Below, in pieces: positions 1-11,304 of a DNA stretch of 64,000 bases. Position numbers and translations under genes: made by a program. This DNA is from Ciona intestinalis (taxonomy: Eukaryota; Chordata; Ascidiacea; Phlebobranchia; Cionidae), in contig NC_020167.2 of assembly GCF_000224145.3 (NCBI RefSeq), positions 4,784,991 to 4,848,990 of the forward strand. The letters run 5' to 3'. The notes below the pieces were generated by a model. That model had not been told where the DNA came from. It was given only the letters and a program-made list of their open reading frames with translations, and did no database searches. The number at the start of each line of letters is the position of its first letter. The first letter of the stretch is position 1.

Positions 1-50
1 ACCTAATGGTTACAGGCAGGCGCGCTAACCACTACGCCACGGCGCCGGAC
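1..50 (-). repeat. tRNA-derived SINE, head fragment
   Basis: The reverse strand reads as the tRNA-like head of the SINE seen complete near 49.7-50.0 kb. It has an A-box-like stretch containing TAGTGGTTAGCGCG followed by the CTGCCTGTAACC segment. The element is cut by the window edge. Confidence 0.7.
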
Positions 51-311
51 CAACAGTTCCAATTACTTAATGTATATTATACAAAACAAAAAATCCAGAA
101 TTACCATCATTATAGGTATTGTTTCGGGAGGTTTCAATTTCTTCAATTGTTTTTAAAGTTGACGACTGATGTTCAGTACCAAAACCAGCAACCTTCTTTA
201 ATTTCTGTGTACCTGTTTAAGGAATATTTGATTAGGTAAAACTGCATTGTTGTATTTTGCCATGGTTCTATTTTAATACCATGGTAACACATTTGTTACT
301 CGTTTACATAC

Positions 312-3268
312 CTTTGTTTTTTCTTTGTGTTTTTGATTTGAATGAAACATTGGAGGATGTTTCACTTCCACCACACCATAGTTCTGTTATCTCCGAGAGT
401 GGATGGTAGTTCAACTTGTTCAAATTATTCCTAGATGGTTCAATTGTTACAATACAGCCTTTAAACTTTTAACAATCATTAAAATTTTATGTGGTACTTC
501 AATCTGGTAAGTGATTTAGATATAAACAAGTTACAACTTACTAAACATAATGTAACCTTACTTTTTCAGAAATCGCTCCGTCATTGCAGTGTTAACCACA
601 GCTATATTATAAGCATCTTTTTTAATATGGTGTTGCAATGCTTTACGCCGATGTCTCTGGTTAACTGGAGGGTCAGATTCTTTCATTAAACTTTCTCGTT
701 CCAAAAAGTTGGGCAGAGACTGAAAACACATTTATACAAAAAAATAAAAAAACTGTGCAATTGAAACATGACATTGCATATACTGTGTTAATTATAAAAC
801 ATGTGCATGCAGTTACTGTTATTGAATTGATAAATAAACTGACCTTTGTAAGGTTAACGTTCATTGAATGAAGTTTGGGGAATTTAGGTTGCTCTGGAAA
901 TACTAGTGGCGGAGTTTCAGCTCTGTATGAGAATGCATTATGTATACATACTGTACATTTCATTCAAAAGAATTATATTAAAACAACTATTTTCTTGGAA
1001 TTTTAATGGAAAGTAACTCTGAAAACAGGCAAATAAACTTAGATAAAGATATGTTTGATTTTAGTACAAACACAGTAATACATCTTTGTGGAGTTGTAAA
1101 GCACAAGTACAAAATCCGTTTAATTATTTTAAATTGCATTAGAAGTACCTTTCATCAGTAGAGGCAATTGTGTCCATCTTCTTAAGTATGCCGGGTAAAT
1201 TGTCTCCTGTTCTGCTTTGCTCTAAAAATACACACTGAAAATACATGTACCGTATAAAAGTAATACCACCAAATTAAATTTTCAAGTGGCTTATTGAAGT
1301 ATGAGCTTAAGAGTATTATTTTAGACACTTGAAATATTAGGGATTGCCATGGGCACAGAAGGAAAACTTGAATGTGTAATAAGGTGACACAAACATATAT
1401 CCTAAAAATTATATTTCAGTGATTTTGACTATGTACATGATGACCTAAAAAAACATAAAGTGTGAAATATTGATTTTATTGTCCGGCGTTTCCTTAGGCA
1501 AGACACTTAACGGAAACTGCTCCAACCCAGTGCTCACTAATGGGTTGTTCAAATTATCAGCCACACATAAAAATATGAAAAAAATCACCCACAAAGTAAC
1601 ATATACTTGGTAACTCGCAAGAGGCACGAGGTATACGAACATCTGTGTTATAATGACTGTCGTTTTTCGGCCACACGAGGATAAAGTAAGCAAAACCTAA
1701 ATGAATGAATCTAACTTACTTTATCCTCGCGTGGCCGAAAAACGACAGTCGTTATCACACGAGTTCTCCACCTCATGCCAGCTTACAAGTTACCATGTAT
1801 GTTACTTTGTGGGTGATTGTTTTTTTTTTTTCATTTTTTAAATTCATTTATCAGGTAATGGTCAAATTCAATGTATCACTTTACCATGAAATGAATGTGA
1901 TGTTAGTGAGCTGTATCTGGATAACATCTGTTCAGTAAATGCATCAGGAGATATGAATGATGGTACAGGCCTCTTCCACAAATCTTGGTCAGATTTTACT
2001 CTTTGCCAAAATTGCTCAACTTCGTATCTGTTAAAGGTTCAACTTTAAGTTTAAAAAAAACAACAGGAAAACAGTTTGGTCGCTTGGTTACCATAGGCAC
2101 AGTAGAATTTTTATGATTGTAAACTAATTTATTCTCTCTTGTGACAAGTAAACGAAAGTCGATATAACACCAATATTCTATTTTATACACCTCGACCTCG
2201 TGCTAGCTTACAAGTTACCGTAACTTTGTGGGTGATTGTTTTTCTATATGGCACACAATTTTTAGACAACTCATTGATGGCCACTGAGTTGAAGCAATTG
2301 CTGATAAGTGCCTTATATATTGCCCAAAACACATACACTGAAGACAGTTGCAGCGATGAGCTTTGAACCCATAACTTTTGGGTTAAAGGCAAGAAATTGT
2401 GTATAAATTGATGTGAGATTGATGTAACAGCATAAACACATGCTATGTTTTAATACAATATCCATATTTTCTTACTTGTGTTTTAGCAATCCTCTGCTTT
2501 TCATAAGATCTTCAACAGCTAACAAATGATAAAATCTTGATTTGGGAACTTTTTGAAGAAATTCTCTATCGTTCCTTAAATTGTGCTTTGGTAATCGATG
2601 TATTAATTTGTGAGCAAGTTTTGCCTGTTAGTAAAACAACAGACAGTTTTACACAAGTATATATTAGGTTTTAAATGATATTTCGCCAAAAAAAAGAAAA
2701 TACCAAATTCTAGGTTTAATGGGTTGTAAATTTTTTTTATCTCTATTGAGCAAAATTTATCACTATTGAGTAGGTGAGTTCTGTTACTTTTCGCTCTTGT
2801 TCTAGTAAGAGTTTTTTCTTAATTTTTTCCTCATGTGCAGCAAGTTCTTTTCTCTGTTTCTCAACTTTTGCTTCAAGTTTACCAAGGTATACGTTGTAAT
2901 AATGATCTCGTAACCTTTTCAAATCCCTTAGAACGTCCAAGTAGCGCTGAGAACAAATTAGATAGCATGACTCACAAGAAATTTTATACTGGTGCTTCAC
3001 TGCTTCTATTGTACAATATACCTGGTTTCTCTCTTTAACTTCTTCTGCCGTTTCAGTTGCCGATTCCGACTGTTCCTTTGTCTTTTGGCTCTATAAATAT
3101 TTGTATGTTTATCCCAATCACACACTTTGGTATTTTTAAATATTTGCGTCGTTCACCAAACACCACAATATAAATACCAACCTTGGCATTTTGCTTTCTT
3201 CTATTGTCGCTGTATATTCCCGTTTGAAAATGAACGGGTTGAAAGGTAGAAACGTTTTTGATGTTCAT
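312..3268 (-). CDS. Unrecognised coiled-coil/basic protein, multi-exon, 3' end outside window
   Basis: I do not recognise the product. Proposed exons read leftwards: 3268-3182 (ATG start, MNIKNVSTFQ), 3090-3022, 2946-2788, 2624-2476, 1221-1149, 922-844, 719-562, 430-312. Joins 1-4 and 5-8 keep phase with GT/AG sites. The join from 2476 to 1221 does not match phase, so a small exon is missing between them or the gene ends there at a TAA that overlaps the donor. The third exon encodes a charged heptad-like segment (KLEAKVEKQRKELAAHEEKI) typical of a coiled coil; the rest is basic and hydrophilic, with no signal peptide or membrane segment. The last exon seen ends in an open frame at a donor, so the gene runs past the left edge. 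It could be a cilium- or centrosome-type protein, but that is a guess from composition. Confidence is good that this is a gene and low on its identity. Confidence 0.6.
1480..1703 (+). repeat. SINE copy lacking most of its tRNA head, inverted relative to its neighbour
   Basis: The body of the composite SINE is recognisable in reverse: the 'cacccacaaagt' block, the 'gcacgaggt' block and the 'gactgtcg...gataaagtaag' tail. It abuts another copy in opposite orientation. Confidence 0.65.
1706..1835 (-). repeat. SINE tail fragment, head-to-head with the previous copy
   Basis: This is the same tail as the preceding copy in the other orientation (ttactttatcctcgcgtgg, then gccagcttacaagttacc and gtgggtgattg). 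The two arms (about 1656-1692 and 1713-1753) are a near-perfect inverted repeat of about 38 bp with a short spacer. Confidence 0.65.
2140..2402 (-). repeat. tRNA-derived composite SINE copy, diverged
   Basis: It contains the tail block, 'gcttacaagttacc', 'gtgggtgattg', 'acaactcattgatggccactg' and a degraded tRNA-like head ending near 2400. It lies in an intron of the left-edge gene. Confidence 0.6.
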
Positions 3269-3950
3269 AGCGTTTACTATTTAGCCCACGGTAGCTGTTG
3301 ACGAAGCGCTTTTCTTGTTTACAAGCAAACAGCGAACCGTCGATGTGTGCGCCGCGCTCTCGCGTTCGTAGTTACGCCACGCAACCACATAAAAATATTA
3401 CCCCACTAATAAAATTAAGGTAATATACGCTGTTTCGGAAATACTGACAACAGAACCTAAAAGATTGTTTTTTTGATGTATCTCCGGTTGAATGTATTGC
3501 CATAGAATACTAAGTAGAATACTACTATAGTATGAAATGTTTTTTGTCCCGTCTTACCCCACATTGTGGTTTTGTTAGTTTTTATTACCAGCTTTGAAAG
3601 GTTTTGTTTTCTGTAAGTGCATTCACCATGATGCTTTACGTCCGGTTCTATGTATACTGTATACCAATAAATTCTTTAATTTTTTGTTTAATAGGGAAAA
3701 ATTGTAATAGCCACCTTAAAAATTCGGACAATAAGCGGAAAAATAATCTGCATGATTTTAGAATATATATATTGTAACATGATACTTACATATTAAAAGT
3801 AAAGAGTATTTATATATATTAATCAATATCCACATTATATCATTTTCATTTTTAACAGCTTCACCACTGCACATTGTTAAAACTTTATGCAAAAAAACAA
3901 CCAAATCAATGCAAATTACAAAGTTATAATTAGATTATATGAAAGCAGAA

Positions 3951-3956
3951 TTTATT
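3951..3956 (-). terminator. Poly(A) signal of the Ig/CCP gene
   Basis: AATAAA on the minus strand lies 10 nt beyond the proposed TGA of the Ig/CCP gene. This supports the small last exon. Confidence 0.55.
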
Positions 3957-3965
3957 GTACAATCT

Positions 3966-6950
3966 TCAAGGGATAACAATGTTTGACCTAGTAACTTCTT
4001 TAACCTGCAATTTAAAAATACATATCCGGTGAGGTGGATTAATGTGCTAAAGGTGTACCATCTTCCCCCACCCTACTATATAAACTGTATCAGTTTGGCC
4101 CGTGGGATCCCATTAATGTTCAAGACTTTAGAGTTAAAATATTTACGCCGAAGAAAACACAACAATCAGATCAACTGCTTGAAACAGGAGTTTTTATTAA
4201 TATATTCTTCTTTAATAAGTACATACCTCGATACCTGCTTTTGTACATGTGGGTAGGTTAGACCAACTTCTATCCGAGGTACAAATAGACATTGTGCTAG
4301 CTCCTTCGTAACCACTACAACAAGTGACAGTTATGTTTTGACCTTCTAACATATCACCAGTAGCAGTTGTACACCTTCCTGGTGAGGATGTGATATCGGA
4401 CACAGGGCACAAGGCTGGATAAAACAGATTTTATTTGTTCATATTGCTGGCATTGGCGCAAAATTGATTAGCGCACATACTAAACTAGAATTAATCGGTT
4501 CGTGGCTCGATGCTACCATTACGAGCAAATGTGTCCTTGGACAAGTCAATAATAAAAAAATTACCAGCTAAGTTACATATAAGTCGTAACTGGCACGAGA
4601 TCTGTGAAGCAGCTAGAACTACGACTGTTCATGATCCGCGACGCCAGGACAAATAAGCTACATTCACTTAATGCCACGAGTCAGCATATTCATAACAATG
4701 AATCATCAAACCTGGACACGGAGATTGGGGTGTTATAGTCCAATTACCATCATTACCGCACATTGCAGACACAGAACCACTATAACCAGTGTTGCATTGA
4801 ACTGTAACATTGCTTCCGCCATTGCTAGAGCCAGTTTGATAGAAGCAATATCGATGGTTTGAGCATGGAAGGTCAGAATTTGGACATGCTAAACCATGTA
4901 TGAGTATTACTATACTCTATTAAAAAGCAATTAAACTTACTATATCACAACCGGTTTACAGTTAAAATACAATAAGAGGCATTATCAAGTATGGTGCACT
5001 GTCTATTATACTTATATCAATATTAGTTTACCAATACAACACCATTCACAAACTTAAACTTACTACTCAGTGTACAGATTGGGATAGCATCGAATGTAGC
5101 GTCTTCTTGACATGTTGCGGTGACATCATTCCCAGTATATCCCGGTGCACACGAATATTGCACTGTACATCCAAAACCACATGGTACTGAACTGATAGTT
5201 GCAATAACTCCACTTCCAGTAGACGGTTGACAATCTAGTAATACAACACGTTTCTTTTAAACCAAGCCAAATTTTAAGATGCATGCCCGGTACATTACGT
5301 ATAAGTTAAATGGCAAATAGGGTGGTATTTTATATATAGTAGGGTGGGGGAAGGTGGGACACATTTTCCTTCTATATTATCTCCACCCATTCGGTAGTAA
5401 ACAAAGAAGAATTATAAAACCATGATCTCACGACTTTCATAGACAGTTGTTAATGATTTAAAACACGATCAGGATATTTAGACATTATGTGCTAAAGGTG
5501 TCCCATCTCCACCCTACTATAATACGCAGAACCATGACGAAAGAACCACAACTGTGTTCAAACTTCTTTACTGTTCGTTCCACCATATATAAGTACTTTT
5601 TAAATTTCACTTACATTTTATAGACAAATTAACTTGAGTGATACACCCTGCTACAGCACAACTCAGAGAAACTGTTGAGTTGTTGAGGTCCAAACTTACA
5701 TTCTTGATTTCAAGGATCATAGAGAACGTGTCTCCAGTGCTGACAACTGATGTTGTTGTACTAAAAATAGAACATTGTAACAAAATAGCAGTATACGTGA
5801 AATAACATTTCCCTTATTTATCTTTACATAACATGGATCAGAGTTATAACATGGGTGTCATATTGTGCACCAAGTTCTTAATGACGTTATACCACAGTGG
5901 GAAAAGGGTCCCTCTTTACAGTTTACACATGAGGTTATAGAGGTCTAGTCCTGTTTCTGCTATCATTGTAGACATATATGTCCTAAAGTTAAAATAAAGG
6001 TAATTGCTCCAAGCCTACAACCCAATGGTCGTTTTTGCTATGGTCCAATGTAATAACACGAAGTTCGAACTAGGTATTCTCCGTTTACAAGTAATTATTT
6101 TAACCACTGTGCTATAGGCCTATAGTACCATGTTTAAATACGTTTAAAATACCTTGATAATGTATTATAATCATTTGTAGATAGAGTAGCATGCCGTGGT
6201 ATTTGGTTATGCTCAATCCAATATGCTTCAACAGTGTCCTAATTAACAATCGTGTGACCGCTTTAAAAGTTAAAACTATTTAATAAACTAAATAAATCTG
6301 TGTTTATTATAAATCCAACACCTAACACAAACCAATTTTTATATATTTATTGTAAACCCCATGACACATCATATTATTTACAATCAAACGTACATGGTTT
6401 ATTTTCCATGATAATTCTAAACCTGAGCTACCAAGATAAGTCACATTTGCAGTAGCAATGACATTGGAACCAATCGAAGATATCGGGGATTGAAGAGATA
6501 TCTCAGAAAAATGAAATTGTCCATTTACCTTGGGATCTAAAAAAAGTTTGCCAAGTTAAGTTTTATCTTGACGCATAATTATTCTTACTTGACTGGTGTT
6601 ATTTAACAGTTTTATTTATTTAATGTACCAAGTATGCGATTTGGTGGGTGATTGTTTTTTTTCTTATGAATGATAATTAGTGACTACTGGGTTGCAACAA
6701 TTTTGTGTCTTGCTTAAGGACACATACGATTGCAATATATTACCAAAGTCAGAATTTGGTCACCATGCGTGCCTAACCACTAAGCCGTGGTACCAAACCA
6801 ATCGTTTTGTATTGAACCTACTGTTTCTTAAAGTATAATAGATTTAACAAAATATAGACAACCCATTATTGATGGATTTATTGCCAACTTACCAAATAAT
6901 ATGACCAAGCTGAGACAGATTTTAATGCTTGTGAGCAAAATATTATACAT
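3966..6950 (-). CDS. Secreted protein with Ig-like region and three CCP/sushi domains (335 aa)
   Basis: Eight exons stay in phase from ATG to stop: 6950-6893, 6536-6394, 6238-6153, 5760-5615, 5234-5064, 4888-4712, 4414-4227, 4004-3966 (1,008 nt). Residues 1-19 form a hydrophobic signal peptide with start MYNILLTSIK. About 25-144 looks Ig-like, with a W in ELSWKINH and paired cysteines in VSLSCAVAGC. Three CCP modules follow (about 145-201, 202-260, 261-320), each with four core cysteines and the GY.G motif; the second and third keep the Trp, and some carry extra cysteine pairs. The first two CCP modules sit in phase 1-1 exons, as is typical of the family. Many N-glycosylation sequons (NVT, NVS, NST, NWT, NIT) are visible. 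No membrane segment is present and the tail ends VTRSNIVIP, so it should be secreted. Complement-regulator-like or recognition roles are inference. A relation to Ciona's variable CCP receptor vCRL1 is only a possibility. Confidence 0.78.
4039..4082 (-). repeat. MITE terminal fragment
   Basis: A solo end of the recurrent MITE (gtgctaaaggtgt...ccccaccctactata) with no partner end nearby. It lies in the last intron of the Ig/CCP gene. Confidence 0.6.
4447..4663 (+). repeat. Diverged composite SINE
   Basis: A SINE-like order is visible (tRNA-like start, 'tgtccttggacaag', 'agttacatataagtcg', 'actggcacgag', 'acgactgttc') but it is strongly diverged. It lies between CCP exons. Confidence 0.4.
5337..5521 (-). 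mobile_element. MITE copy, both ends present
   Basis: The left end is gtagggtgggggaaggtggg and the right end is its inverted match ending caccctactat. The internal 'cgatcaggatattta' block is conserved. It lies in an intron of the Ig/CCP gene. Confidence 0.8.
6611..6803 (-). repeat. Composite SINE, truncated
   Basis: It carries 'ggtgggtgattg', 'agtgactactgggttgcaac', 'aaggacacatacg' and a degraded tRNA-like end 'gtgcctaaccactaagccgtgg'. It is in the first intron of the Ig/CCP gene. Confidence 0.65.
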
Positions 6951-6995
6951 TTTATTGAGCCAATCCAAGCTACTTAAAACAAAAGATAAGTAAAA

Positions 6996-7177
6996 GACTG
7001 TGGGGTAAGATGAGACATCTTTAACACGTAATTCCTGGTCTTATTTTAAACAAATAATAACGTTTGATGGGAGCCGCAAGGACACAGTATTACAATTTGC
7101 TGCAAGTTTTTTGTTTTCTACCAAATGGAACAACAAAAATAGTAGAAAAAGGTGTCCCATCTTTCCCAACCTACTAT
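6996..7177 (+). mobile_element. MITE copy
   Basis: Ends gtggggtaagatgagacatc and ggtgtcccatctttcccaac are mutual inverted repeats; the middle matches the family. It lies just upstream of the Ig/CCP first exon. Confidence 0.75.
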
Positions 7178-7298
7178 CTATTATAAATGGTTAAAACTGA
7201 TGCATAATATGTGCAGGCCTAATAATAAAAGTCCAAAAAACTATGTTACCATGAGTGACCAAATTGGTTAAAACTTCACTTCCTAAAAACTATGATAT

Positions 7299-7492
7299 AG
7301 TAGAGTGGGGGAAGATAGGACATCTTTAACACATAATATCCAAACAGCCTGATCGTGTTTTAAACAATTAACAACGGTCTGTGGAAGTCGTTAAAAATAC
7401 GGTTTTATAATTCATTGAACGTTCTTTGTTTACTACCAAATGAAAAGAAAAAACTAAACGAAAAGGTGTCCCGTCTTCCCCCACCCTACTAT
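7299..7492 (+). mobile_element. MITE copy, well preserved
   Basis: Ends tagagtgggggaagatagg and cgtcttcccccaccctacta are inverted repeats. The internal blocks 'aacaattaacaacggtct' and 'gtttactaccaaatg' are present. Confidence 0.8.
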
Positions 7493-7499
7493 AACTATT

Positions 7500-8390
7500 T
7501 CCTCATCTTTTTGCAACTACCTTAATGTGCTATACAGTAAACCAGCTGTGTGCGTAACTAAGTGACGTGGGTGCTGTGAAACAGTTATACAATAATTGGG
7601 AAGTTGCAATGGGAAGTAAATGATTAACATTACCATAGGGAATAAACTTACATGCACTATATATAACATCAGCAAATATGCATTGAAGCACGTATGTTAA
7701 GGAGACTCTTAAATTTGGATTCGTAAAAGCGGAAAAATTTAAAAAAGTCTAGGCTTTGCCCGCGTTCCGTCAACCGTATCCCGAATCACGACTTTCATAG
7801 ACTGCTGTTAATTAGGAAATGATCATGCCCAAGAACAACAACATAAACAGCTGTTCGACGAAAAGGGATGCATATGACAACTTGCGTGCTTAATTATACT
7901 GTACTATGGCACACACGCAACCGAGAAACGTGGAGAATTTAAATCAACCGCCACAACCATTTTGATTAGCCGACGTCTCCCGCTTTTCGTTGATTCCCCG
8001 GGCATGTAAAACGTCGTCCTTACCACACGTTGCAACTTTACAAGGCAGTTTGGATAAAGCGGCGACGAACTACACTGTTTGGATGAATTTACTGCAGGAT
8101 TATATTTGTTTCTTCTGCAAGAGTTGAAGTTAAGTACTTATACCGTATTGTTGCCGTTTAGTATTACTTATAGTTGTATAAACTATGTTTTTATTTAGTT
8201 ATTGAATGTTATACTAAATTATAAACTAATATTCTACTACAATATATATGACTATTTATGACTAAATTACATAGTTATGAGTAAACCTATTACAATAATT
8301 TTAGTACATTAGTATTGTGCCTTGCGATTGGTATTTAACGTTTAATCTTTTTTAATTTTCAACAAACTTTTTTCAGGAATTTCGCTACGG
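7500..8390. other. Intergenic stretch, no gene recognised
   Basis: No convincing coding sequence was found. A short internal MITE scrap (cacgactttcatagactgctgttaa) occurs near 7787-7812. The part around 7960-8110 is relatively CpG-rich and may belong to the promoter side of the uncertain locus to its right. Confidence 0.4.
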
Positions 8391-8744
8391 TTCATAATTT
8401 TGTCACAATACAAGTCACTCGAGACGTGACATCACAATCGCTACGTTACGTCAGGTTACGTATGTATGACATCGCGTCATTACCGCTTCGCCATCGCCAT
8501 ATTACGTCATAGCCACGTTCACGTCCGAGAACACGCGTTTGCGACGTCACGGTGCCTTTTGCGACTCTTTTCATGCGGCCCCATGCGCGATTTGCGTCGT
8601 CGCAAGGCACATTACTTATATACTGTCGTATTAATTTAATTAAAAATAAATTCGTGTTGGTAGCTAGAAATGAAGCATTAAGATCAAACAAATGGTAAAG
8701 TATAATTCACAATAGGCATTATTACGTACACCAGTTTTTTTTAG

Positions 8745-9440
8745 ATGAAATGAGAGATGTGACGCCACGAAGTGGTGATGACGCAACAGAAGAACCCACT
8801 TCGTAAGTTCATTGTTTTTATTAATCTTTATTGCTTACAAATACCCGTTTTAAAGTGTTATCTATTTTTAGAACATGGTATGTGACGTCACAGCGGATCA
8901 AGCGGTTATGACACGAAAGACGAATGAAGGTAGTTATAACGTAATAATATACATATAGACGCTAACGATTATATAGTTGCAGAAAAGTCAGCAAATAAAG
9001 CTGCCGAAGGAAAGCGTCAGGTATTGTATATTATCCTTAATTGTTTGTGATATTATCACATTTATAGTAGGGTTGGGTAAGACGGGTCACCTTTAGCACA
9101 AATATCTAAATATCCTGATCGTGTTAACAACGGTTTTTTAACAACGGTTTATGGGAGTAGTGGGGAAACGGGTTTATAATTCTTTGAATGTTCTTGGTTT
9201 ACGTCTAAATGAAAGGAGAAGATGGAATGTAAAAGGTGTCCAATCTTCCATTAATGTACAACACTGGAAAATAATTTGAAATCTATTTCCGAGTAAAGTA
9301 ATACACGAAAAATTCAATAAAAATTTGTTAATGGTTTGAAATGTTGGCTCCCATGACGTATGCAATATGACGTAATTGTCATGTTTGTTTTGCAGACGAA
9401 GAACAAAGACGAAGACGCCGATAAAGGATACACGGTTTGA
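8745..9440 (+). CDS. Tentative small multi-exon gene, product unknown
   Basis: Small plus-strand exons are suggested by splice sites: 8745-8802, 8872-8929, 8983-9020, 9396-9440. The last three join in phase and encode a short lysine-rich hydrophilic peptide that starts at ATG 8875 and ends DKGYTV at TGA. The first exon is open in a frame (EMRDVTPRSGDD) that on joining would run into TGA within the second exon, so the two readings conflict. A further possible exon lies at 8380-8510, open for more than 40 codons in one frame. No family is recognisable and no homologue comes to mind. The locus may be transcribed without coding for protein. Confidence is low. Confidence 0.25.
9064..9249 (+). mobile_element. 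MITE copy, right end shortened
   Basis: It starts tagtagggttgggtaagacg and has the middle blocks, ending at 'gtgtccaatcttcc' without the final inverted repeat. It sits between small exons of the uncertain locus. Confidence 0.7.
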
Positions 9441-9449
9441 GGTTTGAGT

Positions 9450-11300
9450 ATTATAAGTATGAGTTTTGTGTTGTATGTGTGTCCGCCTGTGCTGCTGTCT
9501 CCTTATTCTGCTGGACCTAATGTTGCCAGCTATTTTTAGTCAGTCACCACTTTAGTGCATTTCGCATATGAAATATATGCAATCAAAATATGGGGAACAT
9601 CTTGTTGGATCAGATTTTCTTGTTGTACACTCTATTGGGTACCTCGTCTACAAAGGTCGAATCCTTCAGCGATTCTGTATTGTCCTGATCGATTGGTGAG
9701 AACGATATGTTGGTACACAAATACTCGAGTAATATCAGCACGCAGTATAATATGCGCATAATTAAAGTCCATTGTTTTACATTTCATATAACTCCCTCGC
9801 CCCGATAAAATAAAGCCACTAACTTTTTATATTCAAACGTCATGTAGCGTGATTGGGACGATGGCCACGTCACAATTACGCTACGACGTCGATACCGTGG
9901 ATCAGAGTACTGTCATGACCCTGCGTTCGGTGCGGTTACGTCAGTTTTTATCGAGTTACGTCACGGTCGGGTTGTTGCGTGGACGTCGCCGCCAGTGATG
10001 CCACGCTAAATCTACCGACACAGTGATGCTACGGTTGGGTCACTATCAATGCGGTTCGTAACAACCTGATGCAGTCTCGTAACGGTCGCTTCGATGCGTT
10101 ACATCCGGACGTTATTATATTGTGTGGAGATATGACTAGAGTATCGCGGTACCAACATGGCGACTTACCTTTTGATTGGGACATGCGGAGCTGTTGTTGG
10201 CTTCGACTCCTTGCGGTCGGACATTCAATATGGTGTACACTGCAGCTAATCCTTCAGGATTTGAACCAGGTTTTCTTTGAAGATATTTCAATGGTCCACG
10301 TTAATTATTTTTTTGTAATCGTCCTATTTTTGGATATGAATGAGCTGTTGTGTGTATTGCATGTTCTTTCGAACTTTTGTATTTGCACCTCGTTGTATTA
10401 TTTTTGTCTTTTTGTCGTTGCTGTCGTGCACATGTGTATGTGCATTTGTTGTATTATTTTTGTCTATTGGGGTTTCTTTAACCTGCGTGGACAGTAACAT
10501 CCCGCAAGGGTTTCTCACCTAAGTAGAAACCCACTACCATTGGCTGGGGGCTTGTCGTGCCGTAGTGGCTTTCCACCAACGCCAGCCACATAAGCTATGA
10601 AGGTATTTTAATCCTGTTTTAATTTTTCAGGAAGCATTATTAAGAGACTTTTAGTAACTGCTGCCCCGCACCGAAAAGATACACTCATTAACCAAAACAA
10701 GCGCAACTAAAATAAAAAAAAAAGATTGTTTTTAATGTTACTTTCTATACTGAAGCAAAACACTCAATTTAAATTTTAAAACAATGGTCGAACTAATCAC
10801 TAAGTATTAGATGCCGAATGCGTGTGGCAAGCGACCGAGTTGGGAAGTTACTCCGAGATAACCAGTTGGCACAAACTCTTAATTCAACATATAAAGATTT
10901 GATAACAATTTCAATTCAATATGGTTAAGGTAAAATGGACTCTTTAATTTCACAATTCTTGTTATTTGTCAGTATTTCACAAAGCTGGGTGGCCGACCGT
11001 TAGTTGGTGAATCACAGTACGTGCCCATTCATTAGAGCTGTGCTCTTTTGTTTTGTAAGCCAATATTTGTGTTGCTTGAATCTTGTATGCCGTTATGCTA
11101 TTTTGACAACGTGTTATTCTGACGCAGTGAGCCACGTGTGGTTTATACAAAAGACGAGACATTGCTGGTTCATGTGAATTTGTCCATATGTTATACAACG
11201 CAAACATATAAAGCCTCTTGGAGATGTAAGTACTCTGGTCATTAGTTTAGTATATACAATAGTGTTAACTTTTATCGTTTCAAAAACTTCTGTATAAACT
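9450..11300. other. Intergenic stretch without a recognised gene
   Basis: It includes the right part of the CpG-rich segment, an AATAAA near 9807, an open frame at 10069-10497 made mostly of Cys, Phe and Val from T-rich DNA, and the hairpin cluster at 10501-10587. From 10600 to 11300 I see nothing definable except the probable 5' region of the Canopy gene. Confidence 0.4.
10501..10587 (+). other. Cluster of short inverted repeats (possible RNA hairpins)
   Basis: Several perfect short stems follow each other: gggtttct (10508-10515) with agaaaccc (10525-10532), and ggctgg (10542-10547) with ccagcc (10582-10587). The second pair encloses gtgg (10565-10568) and ccac (10573-10576) around a 4-nt loop. 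The function is unknown. Confidence 0.35.
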
Positions 11301-11304
11301 TCAA

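Larger units (their letters stand above)
8400..10210. other. CpG-rich, TGACGTCA-rich segment
   Basis: This stretch has far more CG dinucleotides than its surroundings and many ACGTCA or TGACG words, including a perfect TGACGTCA palindrome at 8883-8890. Densest parts are 8405-8600 and 9840-10130. Stop codons are sparse in several frames there (for example about 50 open codons from 9850), which is expected from base composition and does not prove coding. It could be a promoter or CpG island with CREB/ATF sites, or an old repeat. Confidence 0.4.

Noticed and set aside
4671-4862. Plus-strand open frame across a CCP exon
   Set aside because: It is the antisense shadow of the CCP exon at 4888-4712, whose minus-strand reading has the domain cysteines and correct splice phases.
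8446-8691. Minus-strand 81-codon open frame in the CpG-rich segment
   Set aside because: The same stretch is open in two plus-strand frames as well. High GC content lowers stop frequency, and no splice or homology support was found.
10069-10497. 142-codon open frame rich in Cys, Phe and Val
   Set aside because: It is made of T-rich low-complexity DNA with repeated tgtattatttttgtc stretches. It has no domain, and neither splice sites nor codon pattern support it.
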